Shown here: in pieces, positions 6,390-13,261 of the stretch | How positions within the stretch are numbered: position 1 is the first letter of the stretch | Layout: each line of letters begins with the position of its first letter | NCBI GenBank assembly: GCA_020047775.1 | Contig: JAIFNK010000200.1 | Coordinates: forward strand, 1-13,262 | Length of the DNA stretch: 13,262 bases | Direction of reading: 5' to 3' | Source of the DNA: Akkermansia sp. | GTDB lineage: Bacteria; Verrucomicrobiota; Verrucomicrobiia; Verrucomicrobiales; Akkermansiaceae | The notes under the pieces: model-generated | Databases searched by the model: none | Seen by the model: only the letters and a program-made list of their open reading frames with translations | What the model was told of the DNA's origin: nothing | Translations under genes and position numbers: made by a program

Positions 6390-6854
6390 TCACCACCCCA
6401 GAATACGCGTCACCGCGGTTCGCAGCGCCGCTTCCAGCACGGCGGCTTCGCCTTGGCTGATGGGAATCGTCAGCTTGCGCACCGTCTTGTCCGCAGCGCT
6501 CTGGCGGGAAATGCTGAGAAGATAAGGAGCACGGTCCGGGTCGTCCTGAAAGGTCAGCTCGAACGTGCTGTTCGCCTTCTCCGACTGATGGAAAAGCTTG
6601 GCCTGTGGGATCCGGCCTTGCAGCGCCGCCAGCGCGGAACCGATATCCGGGAGGCCCCACTTCATCGTGATCTTGTTCTCCCAGTCGAACTGCTTTTCAC
6701 CGGACTGCGCGGCGGCATCGACAAAAATGCAGGCTTTCGCCTTGTTCAGACCGAAGCGCACCACGCCGCCACTGCCGCGGGAGTTTGGCTTGTAAATCGC
6801 GTATTCCGAGGTGCGTTCGGTGGCGGGGGAGGAATCGAGGATGGTGTCGTTCAT
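6390..6854 (-). CDS. Whirly-fold single-stranded DNA-binding protein
   Basis: A 154-residue protein whose whole length aligns by eye with plant Whirly proteins and not with OB-fold SSB. Matching landmarks in order: AIYKPNSRGSGG (19-30) where Whirlies have the first strand with KGKAAL; NKAKACIFVDAA before GEKQFDWENK (52-61), like the Whirly RQYDWSRK; LPDIGSALAAL (68-78), like VTEIGTLVSL; KLFHQS (86-91), like the EFFHDP box; LLSISRQ (112-118); and the end LTIPISQGEAAVLEAALRT...ILGW (128-154), like the Whirly IPITKAEFAVL...LIGW. Whirlies form tetramers that bind melted DNA and suppress error-prone repair in organelles. The KGKAAL motif that drives 24-mer assembly in plants is not conserved. The gene is divergent from priA, and two LexA-type boxes lie 64-91 bases before its ATG. 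Family call is confident; the cellular role is inferred. Confidence 0.82.
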   Translation of the reverse strand: MNDTILDSSPATERTSEYAIYKPNSRGSGGVVRFGLNKAKACIFVDAAAQSGEKQFDWENKITMKWGLPDIGSALAALQGRIPQAKLFHQSEKANSTFELTFQDDPDRAPYLLSISRQSAADKTVRKLTIPISQGEAAVLEAALRTAVTRILGW

Positions 6855-6873
6855 GGGGTTGGATTGTTTGATT

Positions 6874-6905
6874 CGTCCACAAGCTGCGCCGTGATTCGGC
6901 GGACG
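6874..6905 (-). promoter_or_regulatory. Potential hairpin in the Whirly gene leader
   Basis: Between the LexA-type boxes and the Whirly start codon, CGCCG (6887-6891) and CGGCG (6897-6901) form a perfect 5-bp stem with a 5-base loop. CGTCC (6874-6878) and GGACG (6901-6905) give alternative outer pairing. It would lie in the 5' leader of the mRNA. No protein-binding or riboswitch class is recognised. Confidence 0.3.
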
Positions 6906-6917
6906 GCAAGTAAAAAG

Positions 6918-6931
6918 TGTTCAGGAGAACA
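6918..6931. promoter_or_regulatory. LexA operator, perfect TGTTC-N4-GAACA box
   Basis: TGTTC-AGGA-GAACA is an exact match to the 14-bp palindrome I recall as the Verrucomicrobia LexA-binding motif. It lies between the divergent Whirly gene (ATG at 6854) and priA (ATG at 7041), 64 bases from the former and 110 from the latter. A perfect 10-of-10 match in a non-coding gap is unlikely by chance. It predicts LexA repression and induction by DNA damage. Confidence 0.78.
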
Positions 6932-6945
6932 TTTTCAGGCGAACA
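6932..6945. promoter_or_regulatory. Second LexA-type box, 9 of 10 match
   Basis: TTTTC-AGGC-GAACA directly abuts the perfect box with no spacer, differs from the consensus at one position, and shares the AGG core of the first spacer. Two adjoining sites suggest cooperative binding by two LexA dimers. Which of the two divergent promoters they control cannot be told from sequence; the Whirly gene is closer. Confidence 0.6.
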
Positions 6946-7022
6946 CAAGAGCCGCTTCAAGCCATTCTGCCGGCACTTCCTGGATCATCGTGTGAAATCA
7001 ACCTTGGCCAGTCCCCTTCCGG

Positions 7023-7040
7023 CAGGCACGCTCCTGCCTG
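7023..7040 (+). promoter_or_regulatory. Hairpin directly before the priA start codon
   Basis: CAGGCA (7023-7028) and TGCCTG (7035-7040) are perfect inverted repeats around CGCTCC, and the second arm ends at the base before the ATG. It occupies the place where a ribosome-binding site should be, and no purine-rich Shine-Dalgarno is visible. It might limit priA translation; it might also be chance. Confidence 0.35.
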
Positions 7041-9260
7041 ATGAACGCCCGCGTCCTCATTGACGGCCCTTCGGAGCTCGTTTTCGACTATGCCATACCG
7101 GCAGGGCTCGACGTGCGCCCCGGCTGCCGCGTGCGCATCCCGCTGCGGCGGAAATCGGCCACGGGCACGGTGCTGTCCACCGGCGAGCCCGAGCAGGCGG
7201 ATTTCGCACTGCGGGAGTTGGAATCCCTCATCGATCCCGAGCCGCTGATCACTCCGGTCCTGCTGCGCACTGCGGACTGGATCGCGCATTACTACGGCTC
7301 CAGTATCGAATCGGTCATCCGGTCGGTGCTTCCCGAGGGCGTGCGCTCGGAGGAAAACTCCGCGAAAACCCGCCGCGTCGCGGTGCTCGATGCCGCACCG
7401 GATCCAGCCGTGCTCGCGAAACTGGAAAAACGGGCGCCGCGCCAGTTCGCCATTCTTTCCCTGCTCGCGCACGCCCCGGACATGCGCCTACCCGTCGCCG
7501 ACCTTGGCGACGGCAATGCCGCCACGCTCAAATCCATGGAAAAGACCGGCCTGCTCCGCCTCGTCGCCGAGGAAGTCCGCCGCGATCCGGACGCCGACAA
7601 CGTCGAGGAAATCCTCGAATCCAAGCCGCTCCAGCTCAACCCCGGCCAGGCCGCCGCACTCGATGTCGTGCTCGCCGCCGTCGCCGATCCGAAAGCCTCA
7701 AAGCCCATCCTGCTGCTAGGTGTCACCGGATCAGGGAAAACCGAGGTCTATCTGCAAGCCGCCCAACGCGCCCTCGATCTCGGAAAAACCGTGCTTGTCC
7801 TCGTTCCGGAAATTTCCCTCACCCCGCAGACCGTCCGCCGTTTCAAATCCCGCTTCGCCGGCATGCAGGACCAGGTCGCCGTGTTGCACTCGAATCTCTC
7901 CCAGGGCGAGCGCTTCGACGAGTGGCACCGCATCCGCAAGGGCACCGCCCGCATCGTCATCGGCGCGCGTTCCGCCGTCTTCGCTCCGCTGCCGGATCTC
8001 GGGCTCATCCTCGTCGATGAGGAGCACGAAAACACCTACAAGCAGGAAAACGTCCCGCGCTACCATGGCCGGGACGTCGCCGTGCTGCGCGCCGCCTTCG
8101 AGCCGTGCGCCATCGTGTTAGGCTCCGCCACCCCCTCGCTTGAATCCTGGAACAACACGCTCACTAACAAATACGAACTGCTGCGCCTCAACGAGCGCGC
8201 CGACGGAGCATCCATGCCGCTCGTGCGGGTCGTGGACATGCGCATCGAGCAAACCAAGCACAAAGGCGGTCCCGCGATTCTCTCCGACAAGCTGCGCACC
8301 GCGCTCGAGCAGCGCTTGGAAAAAGGCGAGCAGTCCATCCTCTTCCTCAACCGCCGCGGCTTCGCCCGGTCGCTCCAGTGCACCGCCTGCGGCCACGTCT
8401 GCCAGTGCCCGCACTGCGCCGTGGCCCTCACCTATCACCGCACCGACGAACGGCTCGTCTGCCACGTCTGCGGCTATCAATCCATCGTCCCGCGGAAATG
8501 CCCCGAGTGCCGCGATCCTAACATCCTGCTCCAGGGCTACGGCACCCAGAAGGTCGAGGAGGTGATGGCCAAGGTTTTTCCGAAAGCGAAATTCGCCCGC
8601 ATCGACGCCGACGCCATGCGCCGGAAGAACGCCCTGCGCGACACCTTGTCCGCCTTCAAGTCCCACAAGATCGACATCCTGATCGGCACGCAGATGATCG
8701 CCAAGGGCCTGCATTTCCCGAACGTCACGCTCGTCGGCATCCTCAACGCCGACCTCGGCCTGCACGTCCCGGACTTCCGCGCGGGCGAGCGCACCTTCCA
8801 GCTCATCACCCAGGTCGCCGGCCGCGCCGGGCGGGGCGATCTTGAAGGCGAGGTCATCGTCCAGACCTTCACGCCGCACTCGCCGTCCATCCAGTTCGCC
8901 CGCAAGCACGACTTCGACGGGTTTTCCGAGCAGGAAATGGAGTTCCGCCGCGAGTTCTCCTTCCCGCCCTACGCCCACTGCGCCGTGCTGACGTCCCGCT
9001 CCACCCACGAGCGCCGCGCCGAGTTCACCCTGCAAACCCTCCACCTGCGCCTCGCGGAGAATCTTCCTAACGGCATCACCCTCGGCGAGGTGCTGCCCTC
9101 GCCGCTCATCCGCTCGCACGGCCAGTTCCGATTCCAAATCACCCTGCGTTCCCACCGCGCGCGCCCCCTCACCAACCACGTCCAACAGATCCTCGCCAAA
9201 ACCAGCCTGCCTGAGGACGTCACCGTCGTCTTCGACATGGACGCGTTGAATTTCTCGTAA
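7041..9260 (+). CDS. priA: Primosomal replication-restart helicase PriA
   Basis: A 739-residue ATP-dependent 3'-5' helicase that recognises stalled or collapsed forks and reloads the replisome; cytoplasmic. Visible features in order: the N-terminal 3'-DNA-binding domain (MNARVLIDGP...FDYAIPAGLDVRPG...), Walker A GVTGSGKT (227-234), Walker B DEEH (326-329) in ILVDEEHENTYKQE, and GSATPS (361-366). A zinc-binding insert has eight cysteines at 447, 450, 456, 459, 474, 477, 487 and 490. Helicase motifs GTQMIAKGLHFPNV and QVAGRAGRG follow in the second RecA-like domain. The length and start match the family; residue 1 begins the usual xARVLxD strand. No motif is broken. It is divergent from the Whirly gene, with LexA-type boxes between them, and convergent with ald (48-base gap). 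No dnaB, dnaT or priB neighbour is visible. Confidence 0.98.
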   Translation: MNARVLIDGPSELVFDYAIPAGLDVRPGCRVRIPLRRKSATGTVLSTGEPEQADFALRELESLIDPEPLITPVLLRTADWIAHYYGSSIESVIRSVLPEGVRSEENSAKTRRVAVLDAAPDPAVLAKLEKRAPRQFAILSLLAHAPDMRLPVADLGDGNAATLKSMEKTGLLRLVAEEVRRDPDADNVEEILESKPLQLNPGQAAALDVVLAAVADPKASKPILLLGVTGSGKTEVYLQAAQRALDLGKTVLVLVPEISLTPQTVRRFKSRFAGMQDQVAVLHSNLSQGERFDEWHRIRKGTARIVIGARSAVFAPLPDLGLILVDEEHENTYKQENVPRYHGRDVAVLRAAFEPCAIVLGSATPSLESWNNTLTNKYELLRLNERADGASMPLVRVVDMRIEQTKHKGGPAILSDKLRTALEQRLEKGEQSILFLNRRGFARSLQCTACGHVCQCPHCAVALTYHRTDERLVCHVCGYQSIVPRKCPECRDPNILLQGYGTQKVEEVMAKVFPKAKFARIDADAMRRKNALRDTLSAFKSHKIDILIGTQMIAKGLHFPNVTLVGILNADLGLHVPDFRAGERTFQLITQVAGRAGRGDLEGEVIVQTFTPHSPSIQFARKHDFDGFSEQEMEFRREFSFPPYAHCAVLTSRSTHERRAEFTLQTLHLRLAENLPNGITLGEVLPSPLIRSHGQFRFQITLRSHRARPLTNHVQQILAKTSLPEDVTVVFDMDALNFS

Positions 9261-9308
9261 CGCTGGCTTTTACGGCCGGAGATTGATTTCCCCGCCTGCG
9301 GGTGGCGA

Positions 9309-10406
9309 TCAAAGCGCGAGCTCCGAGAGCGGCAGGCCGTGGGCGAGAGCAACAGGCTGGCAGGTGAGGTTGCCGCCCATGACATTGATGCCTCCTAACA
9401 ACTCCCTGCGGATCCGGCACGCTTCGGCGAGTCCCTTCTCGGCAATGAGCAGGGTCCACGGATGGGTGACGTTGTTGAGAGCCTGGGTCGCGGTGCGCGA
9501 ATAGGCTCCTGGCATGTTGGCCACGCAGTAGTGCAACACGCCTTCTTCCTCGTAGGTCGGATGCTGGTGGGTCGTTGGCCGGGTGGTCTCGGCGCAGCCG
9601 CCCTGGTCCACGGCGATGTCCACGAAGACGCTGCCGTGCGGCATCAGTCGGAGCATCTCGCGGGTGATGAGCTTGGGAGCCTTGGCACCGGGGACTAACA
9701 CCGCCCCGATGACCAAGTCCACCCGTGGCAGCAGGTCGGCGAGATTCGCCTCATTCGAGTAAACGGTGTTCGTGCCCATGGTGATGTCGAGAAACCGCAT
9801 GCGCTCGAAATCGACCTCCAGGATGGTCACGTCCGCGCCGATCCCGGTGGCGACGCGGGCGGCGTTCACCCCGGCCGTGCCGCCACCGAGCACGACGACC
9901 CTGCCGGGAGCGACACCCGGCACGCCGCCTAACAAGGATCCGCGACCGCCGCAATGCCGGGCGAGGTGATAGGAGCCAACAATGGCGGACATGCGCCCGG
10001 CGATTTCACTCATCGGCTCAAGCAATGGCAGGTGACGGTTCACCTCGATGGTTTCGTAGGCGATCGAGGTGCAGCCCGAGGCCATCAGGCCTTCGGTGAG
10101 TGGCTTGTTCGCCGCAAGGTGGAGGTAGGTGAAGAGCACATGCTGTGGCCCGAGCATGGCGACTTCATCCGGTTGCGGCTCCTTGACTTTCACGATCAGC
10201 TCCGCTTCGGCGAAAACGGTGGCGGCAGTAGCGGCCATCTTCGCCCCGGCAGCTTCATATTGTGCGTCCGAGTAGCTGGCCCCTTCGCCGGCACCGCGCT
10301 GGACCCAGACGTGGTGGCCGCGTTTGACGAGTTCCGCGACCGATCCGGGGATCATACTCACGCGGTTTTCCTGAGCCTTGATTTCCTTGGGAACTCCGAT
10401 GTTCAT
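9309..10406 (-). CDS. ald: Alanine dehydrogenase
   Basis: NAD-dependent enzyme interconverting L-alanine with pyruvate plus ammonia. At 365 residues it has the usual length. Conserved residues are at their familiar positions: Arg15 (QENRV) and Lys75 (VKVKEPQ) for pyruvate binding, His96 (YLHLA), and Asp267 (FVDIAVDQGG) matching the catalytic aspartate. The NAD-binding Rossmann motif VLGGGTAG is at 172-179. The ATG at 10406-10404 gives the standard MNIGVPKEIK start; a TTG at 10415-10413 would add three residues and is unlikely. The enzyme may serve alanine catabolism, ammonia assimilation or redox balance. It is convergent with priA and divergent from the NlpC/P60 gene across a 199-base gap. 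Confidence 0.97.
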   Translation of the reverse strand: MNIGVPKEIKAQENRVSMIPGSVAELVKRGHHVWVQRGAGEGASYSDAQYEAAGAKMAATAATVFAEAELIVKVKEPQPDEVAMLGPQHVLFTYLHLAANKPLTEGLMASGCTSIAYETIEVNRHLPLLEPMSEIAGRMSAIVGSYHLARHCGGRGSLLGGVPGVAPGRVVVLGGGTAGVNAARVATGIGADVTILEVDFERMRFLDITMGTNTVYSNEANLADLLPRVDLVIGAVLVPGAKAPKLITREMLRLMPHGSVFVDIAVDQGGCAETTRPTTHQHPTYEEEGVLHYCVANMPGAYSRTATQALNNVTHPWTLLIAEKGLAEACRIRRELLGGINVMGGNLTCQPVALAHGLPLSELAL

Positions 10407-10410
10407 GGTG

Positions 10411-10436
10411 CGCAAATTCTATGGAACCCGTTTGCG
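10411..10436. promoter_or_regulatory. Inverted repeat before ald
   Basis: CGCAAA (10411-10416) and TTTGCG (10431-10436) are perfect 6-bp inverted repeats separated by 14 bases, beginning four bases before the ald start codon on the minus strand. Read on that strand, the spacer contains CATAGAAT, which could act as a -10 element. A repressor site or leader hairpin is possible; no known regulator motif is recognised. Confidence 0.3.
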
Positions 10437-10529
10437 AATACGAGAGGAAAACCGCTGAAAACCTTAACTTTCCGCAGGGGGCGGCCCCGGTTGGCAGGCT
10501 CCGGTTTTAGCAAGCTTGAACAAGGTTCC

Positions 10530-10556
10530 GTGAAGCCCGTGTGAAATCCCCGTGAA
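10530..10556 (+). promoter_or_regulatory. Three GTGAA motifs at 11-bp spacing
   Basis: GTGAA occurs at 10530, 10541 and 10552, exactly 11 bases apart, 50-75 bases before the NlpC/P60 start codon. The first and third copies share the longer CCGTGAAGC. Direct repeats at 11-bp spacing are the usual layout for OmpR/PhoB-family response regulators. The factor is unknown. The rest of the 199-base gap shows no gene. Confidence 0.4.
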
Positions 10557-10605
10557 GCGCTGTTTTTGAATCGCGATTGTGCGTGGACCATCGAATCCTG
10601 CGGGA

Positions 10606-11313
10606 ATGATTCGTCAATTCCACCGGTTGTTATGGATCGCAGGGCTCACCGGTCTCTTGGCGCTGCTCGCGCGTCCCTATCATGACGGGGCGCTGCGCTA
10701 CGGATTGCCGCTTGCGCTTCTGGCGGTATGGTCGGCGATGCTGTGGCATGTGTGGCGGTGGAAATGCCAGAGGTTGATTCTGCTCGTGCTTCCGCTGATG
10801 CTGGCCGTTCCATTTGTCCTGCCCGGGAAACCCATTGACCCGGGAAAATTGCGCGGCCTCCATGTCGCGGCATTGGAGCGGATGAAAGGGATCCGCTACG
10901 TCTGGGGGGGCGAGAGCCGCCGGGGGATTGATTGCTCCGGCCTGCCACGCCGGGCCTTGCGGGATGCATTGTGGAGGACCGGTTGGGAAGATGGAAATGG
11001 TGAGGCGCTCCGCGAGTGGGCGCGGCAGTGGTGGTTCGACACGAGTGCCAAGGCCCTTGGACAAAATTACCGGGGCTTCACCCGCCCGCTTGGCTTGGGC
11101 GGAAAACTGCGTGACCTGGATTTCGAAAAGCTATCATCCGGCGACTTGGCGGTGACGGCGGACGGGCGGCATGTGATGGTCTATCTCCGCGACGGGAAAT
11201 GGATTCAAGCGGACCCCGTGGCGTCCAAGGTGATTGTCGGACACCCGCAGCGGGACCGGATTTCCTGGTTCGACAGCCAAGTGACCCTGCACCGGTGGAC
11301 GCTGCTAGAGTGA
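10606..11313 (+). CDS. Membrane-anchored NlpC/P60-type cysteine peptidase
   Basis: A 235-residue protein in the chosen frame. Three hydrophobic segments occupy the N-terminus (about 9-22, 32-50 and 57-73), then an NlpC/P60-like domain begins near 80. With three membrane passes and a cytoplasmic N-terminus, the catalytic part would face the periplasm. Visible motifs: IRYVWGGESRRGIDCSG (97-112) with nucleophile Cys110, SSGDLAV (177-183), and RHVMVYL with His189; Gln201 or Asp203 in WIQADP could be the third polar residue. Family members cleave peptide bonds in peptidoglycan stems, usually D-Glu-diaminopimelate. The segment after the cysteine reads GLPRRALRDALW, departing from the common GLVQ. 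The ATG at 10606 was preferred to a GTG at 10579 because hydrophobic sequence then starts promptly. It is convergent with the transglutaminase gene. Confidence 0.85.
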   Translation: MIRQFHRLLWIAGLTGLLALLARPYHDGALRYGLPLALLAVWSAMLWHVWRWKCQRLILLVLPLMLAVPFVLPGKPIDPGKLRGLHVAALERMKGIRYVWGGESRRGIDCSGLPRRALRDALWRTGWEDGNGEALREWARQWWFDTSAKALGQNYRGFTRPLGLGGKLRDLDFEKLSSGDLAVTADGRHVMVYLRDGKWIQADPVASKVIVGHPQRDRISWFDSQVTLHRWTLLE

Positions 11314-11327
11314 TCGCCGCCGCCCCC

Positions 11328-11345
11328 GCCTGCTTCAGGCTCTTT
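11328..11345 (+). terminator. Possible intrinsic terminator after the NlpC/P60 gene
   Basis: GCCTG (11328-11332), loop CTT, CAGGC (11336-11340), then TCTTT: a short GC stem followed by a modest T-run, 15 bases after the stop codon and in plus orientation. The stem is short, so termination may be weak. The T-run touches the stop codon of the convergent gene. Confidence 0.45.
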
Positions 11346-13261
11346 CACAGCGCACCGCGTTTCGCGCGCTTCAGGAGGACTTCCTGGCGTTTTTCCAACA
11401 TCTCGGCACGTTGTGGATCGCCCGCGGTGCGGTAGTAGCCGCAGATCATTTTATAGATGGCGGACTCGGTGGTGGCGCGGAACCAATCCTTGGTGCCGGT
11501 CTCGACGACACGTTTGAAGGCGAGCTCGATGTCCCGCGCAGCCTTGCGGCCGAGCTCGGGATCGTCTTTCAAATAACCGAAGTAGTCCCCGGCCATCATC
11601 TTGAAGCCGGTGATGCTGCCGCCGTAATCGCGCAGCGCGCGATCGTAGAGCCGGCTGATGTCGCGCTTGGCCTCGGGGCCGCCGCGCTGGCTGATGAGGT
11701 CGGCCTGGCGCTTGAGGGAGGAGGCGATGAGGTCGGTTTGCTCCCCGGAGTCGCGCTCGACGCGGCGGCGTTCGCGCTGGAGGGTGCGTGTGGCATCGCC
11801 CTCAGGGCCGTAGGGGAAGATGAATTCGAGCTCGGCGTTGGCGGCGAGTTCGGCCATGCGCGGGTTATCCTTAAACTCGCGGCGCATGTCATTGGCGAAG
11901 GCCTGCCACTCGTGGAGGTTGGCGGGTTTGGCGGGCTCGCCGGTGAGTTTCGTCTGGCTTTCCAGCAGGGCATACAGGGCTTTCCAGGTTTGGGTGAAGG
12001 AAGGACCGAGCTGATTGGCGAGGCGGACGGTGGCGGCGTTGTCACCTTTGTTACCCATGGCGGCAAAGTAGTCGGCCAGCCAGAGGTGACGCCCGACGGC
12101 AAGGGTGGCGGCGGGGCTACGCTGGTAGCGGTCGTTCCACAGGAGAATTTCCTGTTCCGTGATGCTCTCACGGGTTTGCGGGTTCCCGGCCTGGCCTTTG
12201 GAAACTCCGCCGACGCGGCCGATGCCGGTGGTCCATTCGTCGGATTCAATTTTCATGCCGACCCAGGCATGCCCTCCGAGATCGGTCTCGCCGGTCAGGA
12301 TCATGGCGGGAATCCCTTGGGCGCGGGCGGTGTAGGCGCAGAAGTAGGACTGGTCTCCACAGATGCCGCCTTCCTTGAGGATCTCCGAGAAGGTGTATTC
12401 CTTGTAGGGGTTGGCACCCTCGACAGCACGTTCCATCAAGTATTCGATCTCGCCGTAGGCGTTTCCCCAGTTCTTCCGGCGGTGGTGCATTTTATCGAGC
12501 GACCACTCGAGCTCGGAGGTGGTGACGGGCGCGGAGACGACCCATACAAGGTCGCGGGCGGAGGAATGATGGACCGGGGCGGCGAGTTTGCCTTTTTCGT
12601 TTTTCCCGACGTACCAGCGGAAGCGGGCGACCGGGTCCACCACGGATTCGACGCCGTATTCCACTTTCCCGACGGGATGGGGAATGGTCATGGATTCGTC
12701 GAAAACGACGGCGCAGGCGAGGGCGAGCGGGTAGTATTTCTCGAAATCGTCGGGATAGCCCATGCGGATGTCGGTGAGGAATTTGAGGACTTTCCCGGAG
12801 TCGTCCTTGGGGTGGAGGGTGAGCAGGAACTCCTCCATGGCGGGGTTGTTACCGAGCAGCCAGGTGAAAAAGCCGGCGGAGTAGGTATCCGGGACCACCG
12901 TGCCGATTTCGGATTCGGAGAAACAGCCGAGGGTTTTCCAGCGCAGGAGCGCCTGATAGAGTGATGGTTCTTTCCACAACGGATCGAAGCGGTTGACGCC
13001 CTGGCCGGCGGCGATGCGGCTGACCCCCGCTTTGATGGACCGCCCGATGAGTGCACGATAGGCGTCCCAGGCCTTGCCGTCGATGGCGCGATCGAGCAGC
13101 TCGCGGTCGCGGTTGATGGCGGCATCGCGCCGGGAATCCATGCCGACAAGCAGGATTTCCGACTCGGAGGCGAGCCGCTCGGCCTCGGTGGGCGTCGCCG
13201 CAGCGGTCTCCTCGCTGGCGGTGGCGGCAGGGGTGGTGGCGGGCGGCGGGGATGGAGCCAC
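11345..13261 (-). CDS. Transglutaminase-like protein, 5' end outside the window
   Basis: The last 638 or so codons of a large protein; the frame runs off the right edge, so the start and any signal peptide are not seen. The visible N-terminal end is low-complexity Ala/Pro/Thr/Glu sequence, a likely flexible linker. The transglutaminase-like core is GGICGDQSYFCAYTARAQGI (299-318 of the visible part) with nucleophile Cys301, then LGGHAWVGM with His331; Asp341 is a candidate third residue. This papain-like fold in bacteria usually belongs to peptidases or crosslinking enzymes, not classical transglutaminases. The C-terminal 300 residues are charged and helical, with repeat-like helices, and end KRQEVLLKRAKRGAL. 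Function and substrate are unknown; export is likely but unproven. The stop is TGA at 11347-11345. Confidence 0.82.
   Translation of the reverse strand: MAPSPPPATTPAATASEETAAATPTEAERLASESEILLVGMDSRRDAAINRDRELLDRAIDGKAWDAYRALIGRSIKAGVSRIAAGQGVNRFDPLWKEPSLYQALLRWKTLGCFSESEIGTVVPDTYSAGFFTWLLGNNPAMEEFLLTLHPKDDSGKVLKFLTDIRMGYPDDFEKYYPLALACAVVFDESMTIPHPVGKVEYGVESVVDPVARFRWYVGKNEKGKLAAPVHHSSARDLVWVVSAPVTTSELEWSLDKMHHRRKNWGNAYGEIEYLMERAVEGANPYKEYTFSEILKEGGICGDQSYFCAYTARAQGIPAMILTGETDLGGHAWVGMKIESDEWTTGIGRVGGVSKGQAGNPQTRESITEQEILLWNDRYQRSPAATLAVGRHLWLADYFAAMGNKGDNAATVRLANQLGPSFTQTWKALYALLESQTKLTGEPAKPANLHEWQAFANDMRREFKDNPRMAELAANAELEFIFPYGPEGDATRTLQRERRRVERDSGEQTDLIASSLKRQADLISQRGGPEAKRDISRLYDRALRDYGGSITGFKMMAGDYFGYLKDDPELGRKAARDIELAFKRVVETGTKDWFRATTESAIYKMICGYYRTAGDPQRAEMLEKRQEVLLKRAKRGAL

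Noticed and set aside
8118..9185. A 355-codon minus-strand open frame
   Set aside because: It is antisense to priA, whose helicase motifs are unmistakable; the antisense product resembles no family.
9291..9302. CCCGC-CT-GCGGG palindrome between the priA and ald stop codons
   Set aside because: The loop is only two bases and no T-run follows in either direction, so it is not supported as a terminator.
4573..9933. Apparent abundance of GTTAG/CTAAC in coding sequence
   Set aside because: The roughly dozen occurrences found do not exceed a rough expectation from base composition.
10518..10528. GAAC-AAG-GTTC palindrome as a further LexA site
   Set aside because: The half-sites are in the opposite order and the spacer is three bases, so it does not match TGTTC-N4-GAACA.
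11411..12964. A 517-codon plus-strand open frame
   Set aside because: It is exactly antisense to the transglutaminase-like gene, and its Gly/Val/Ala/Glu-rich composition is the mirror of GC-rich coding DNA.
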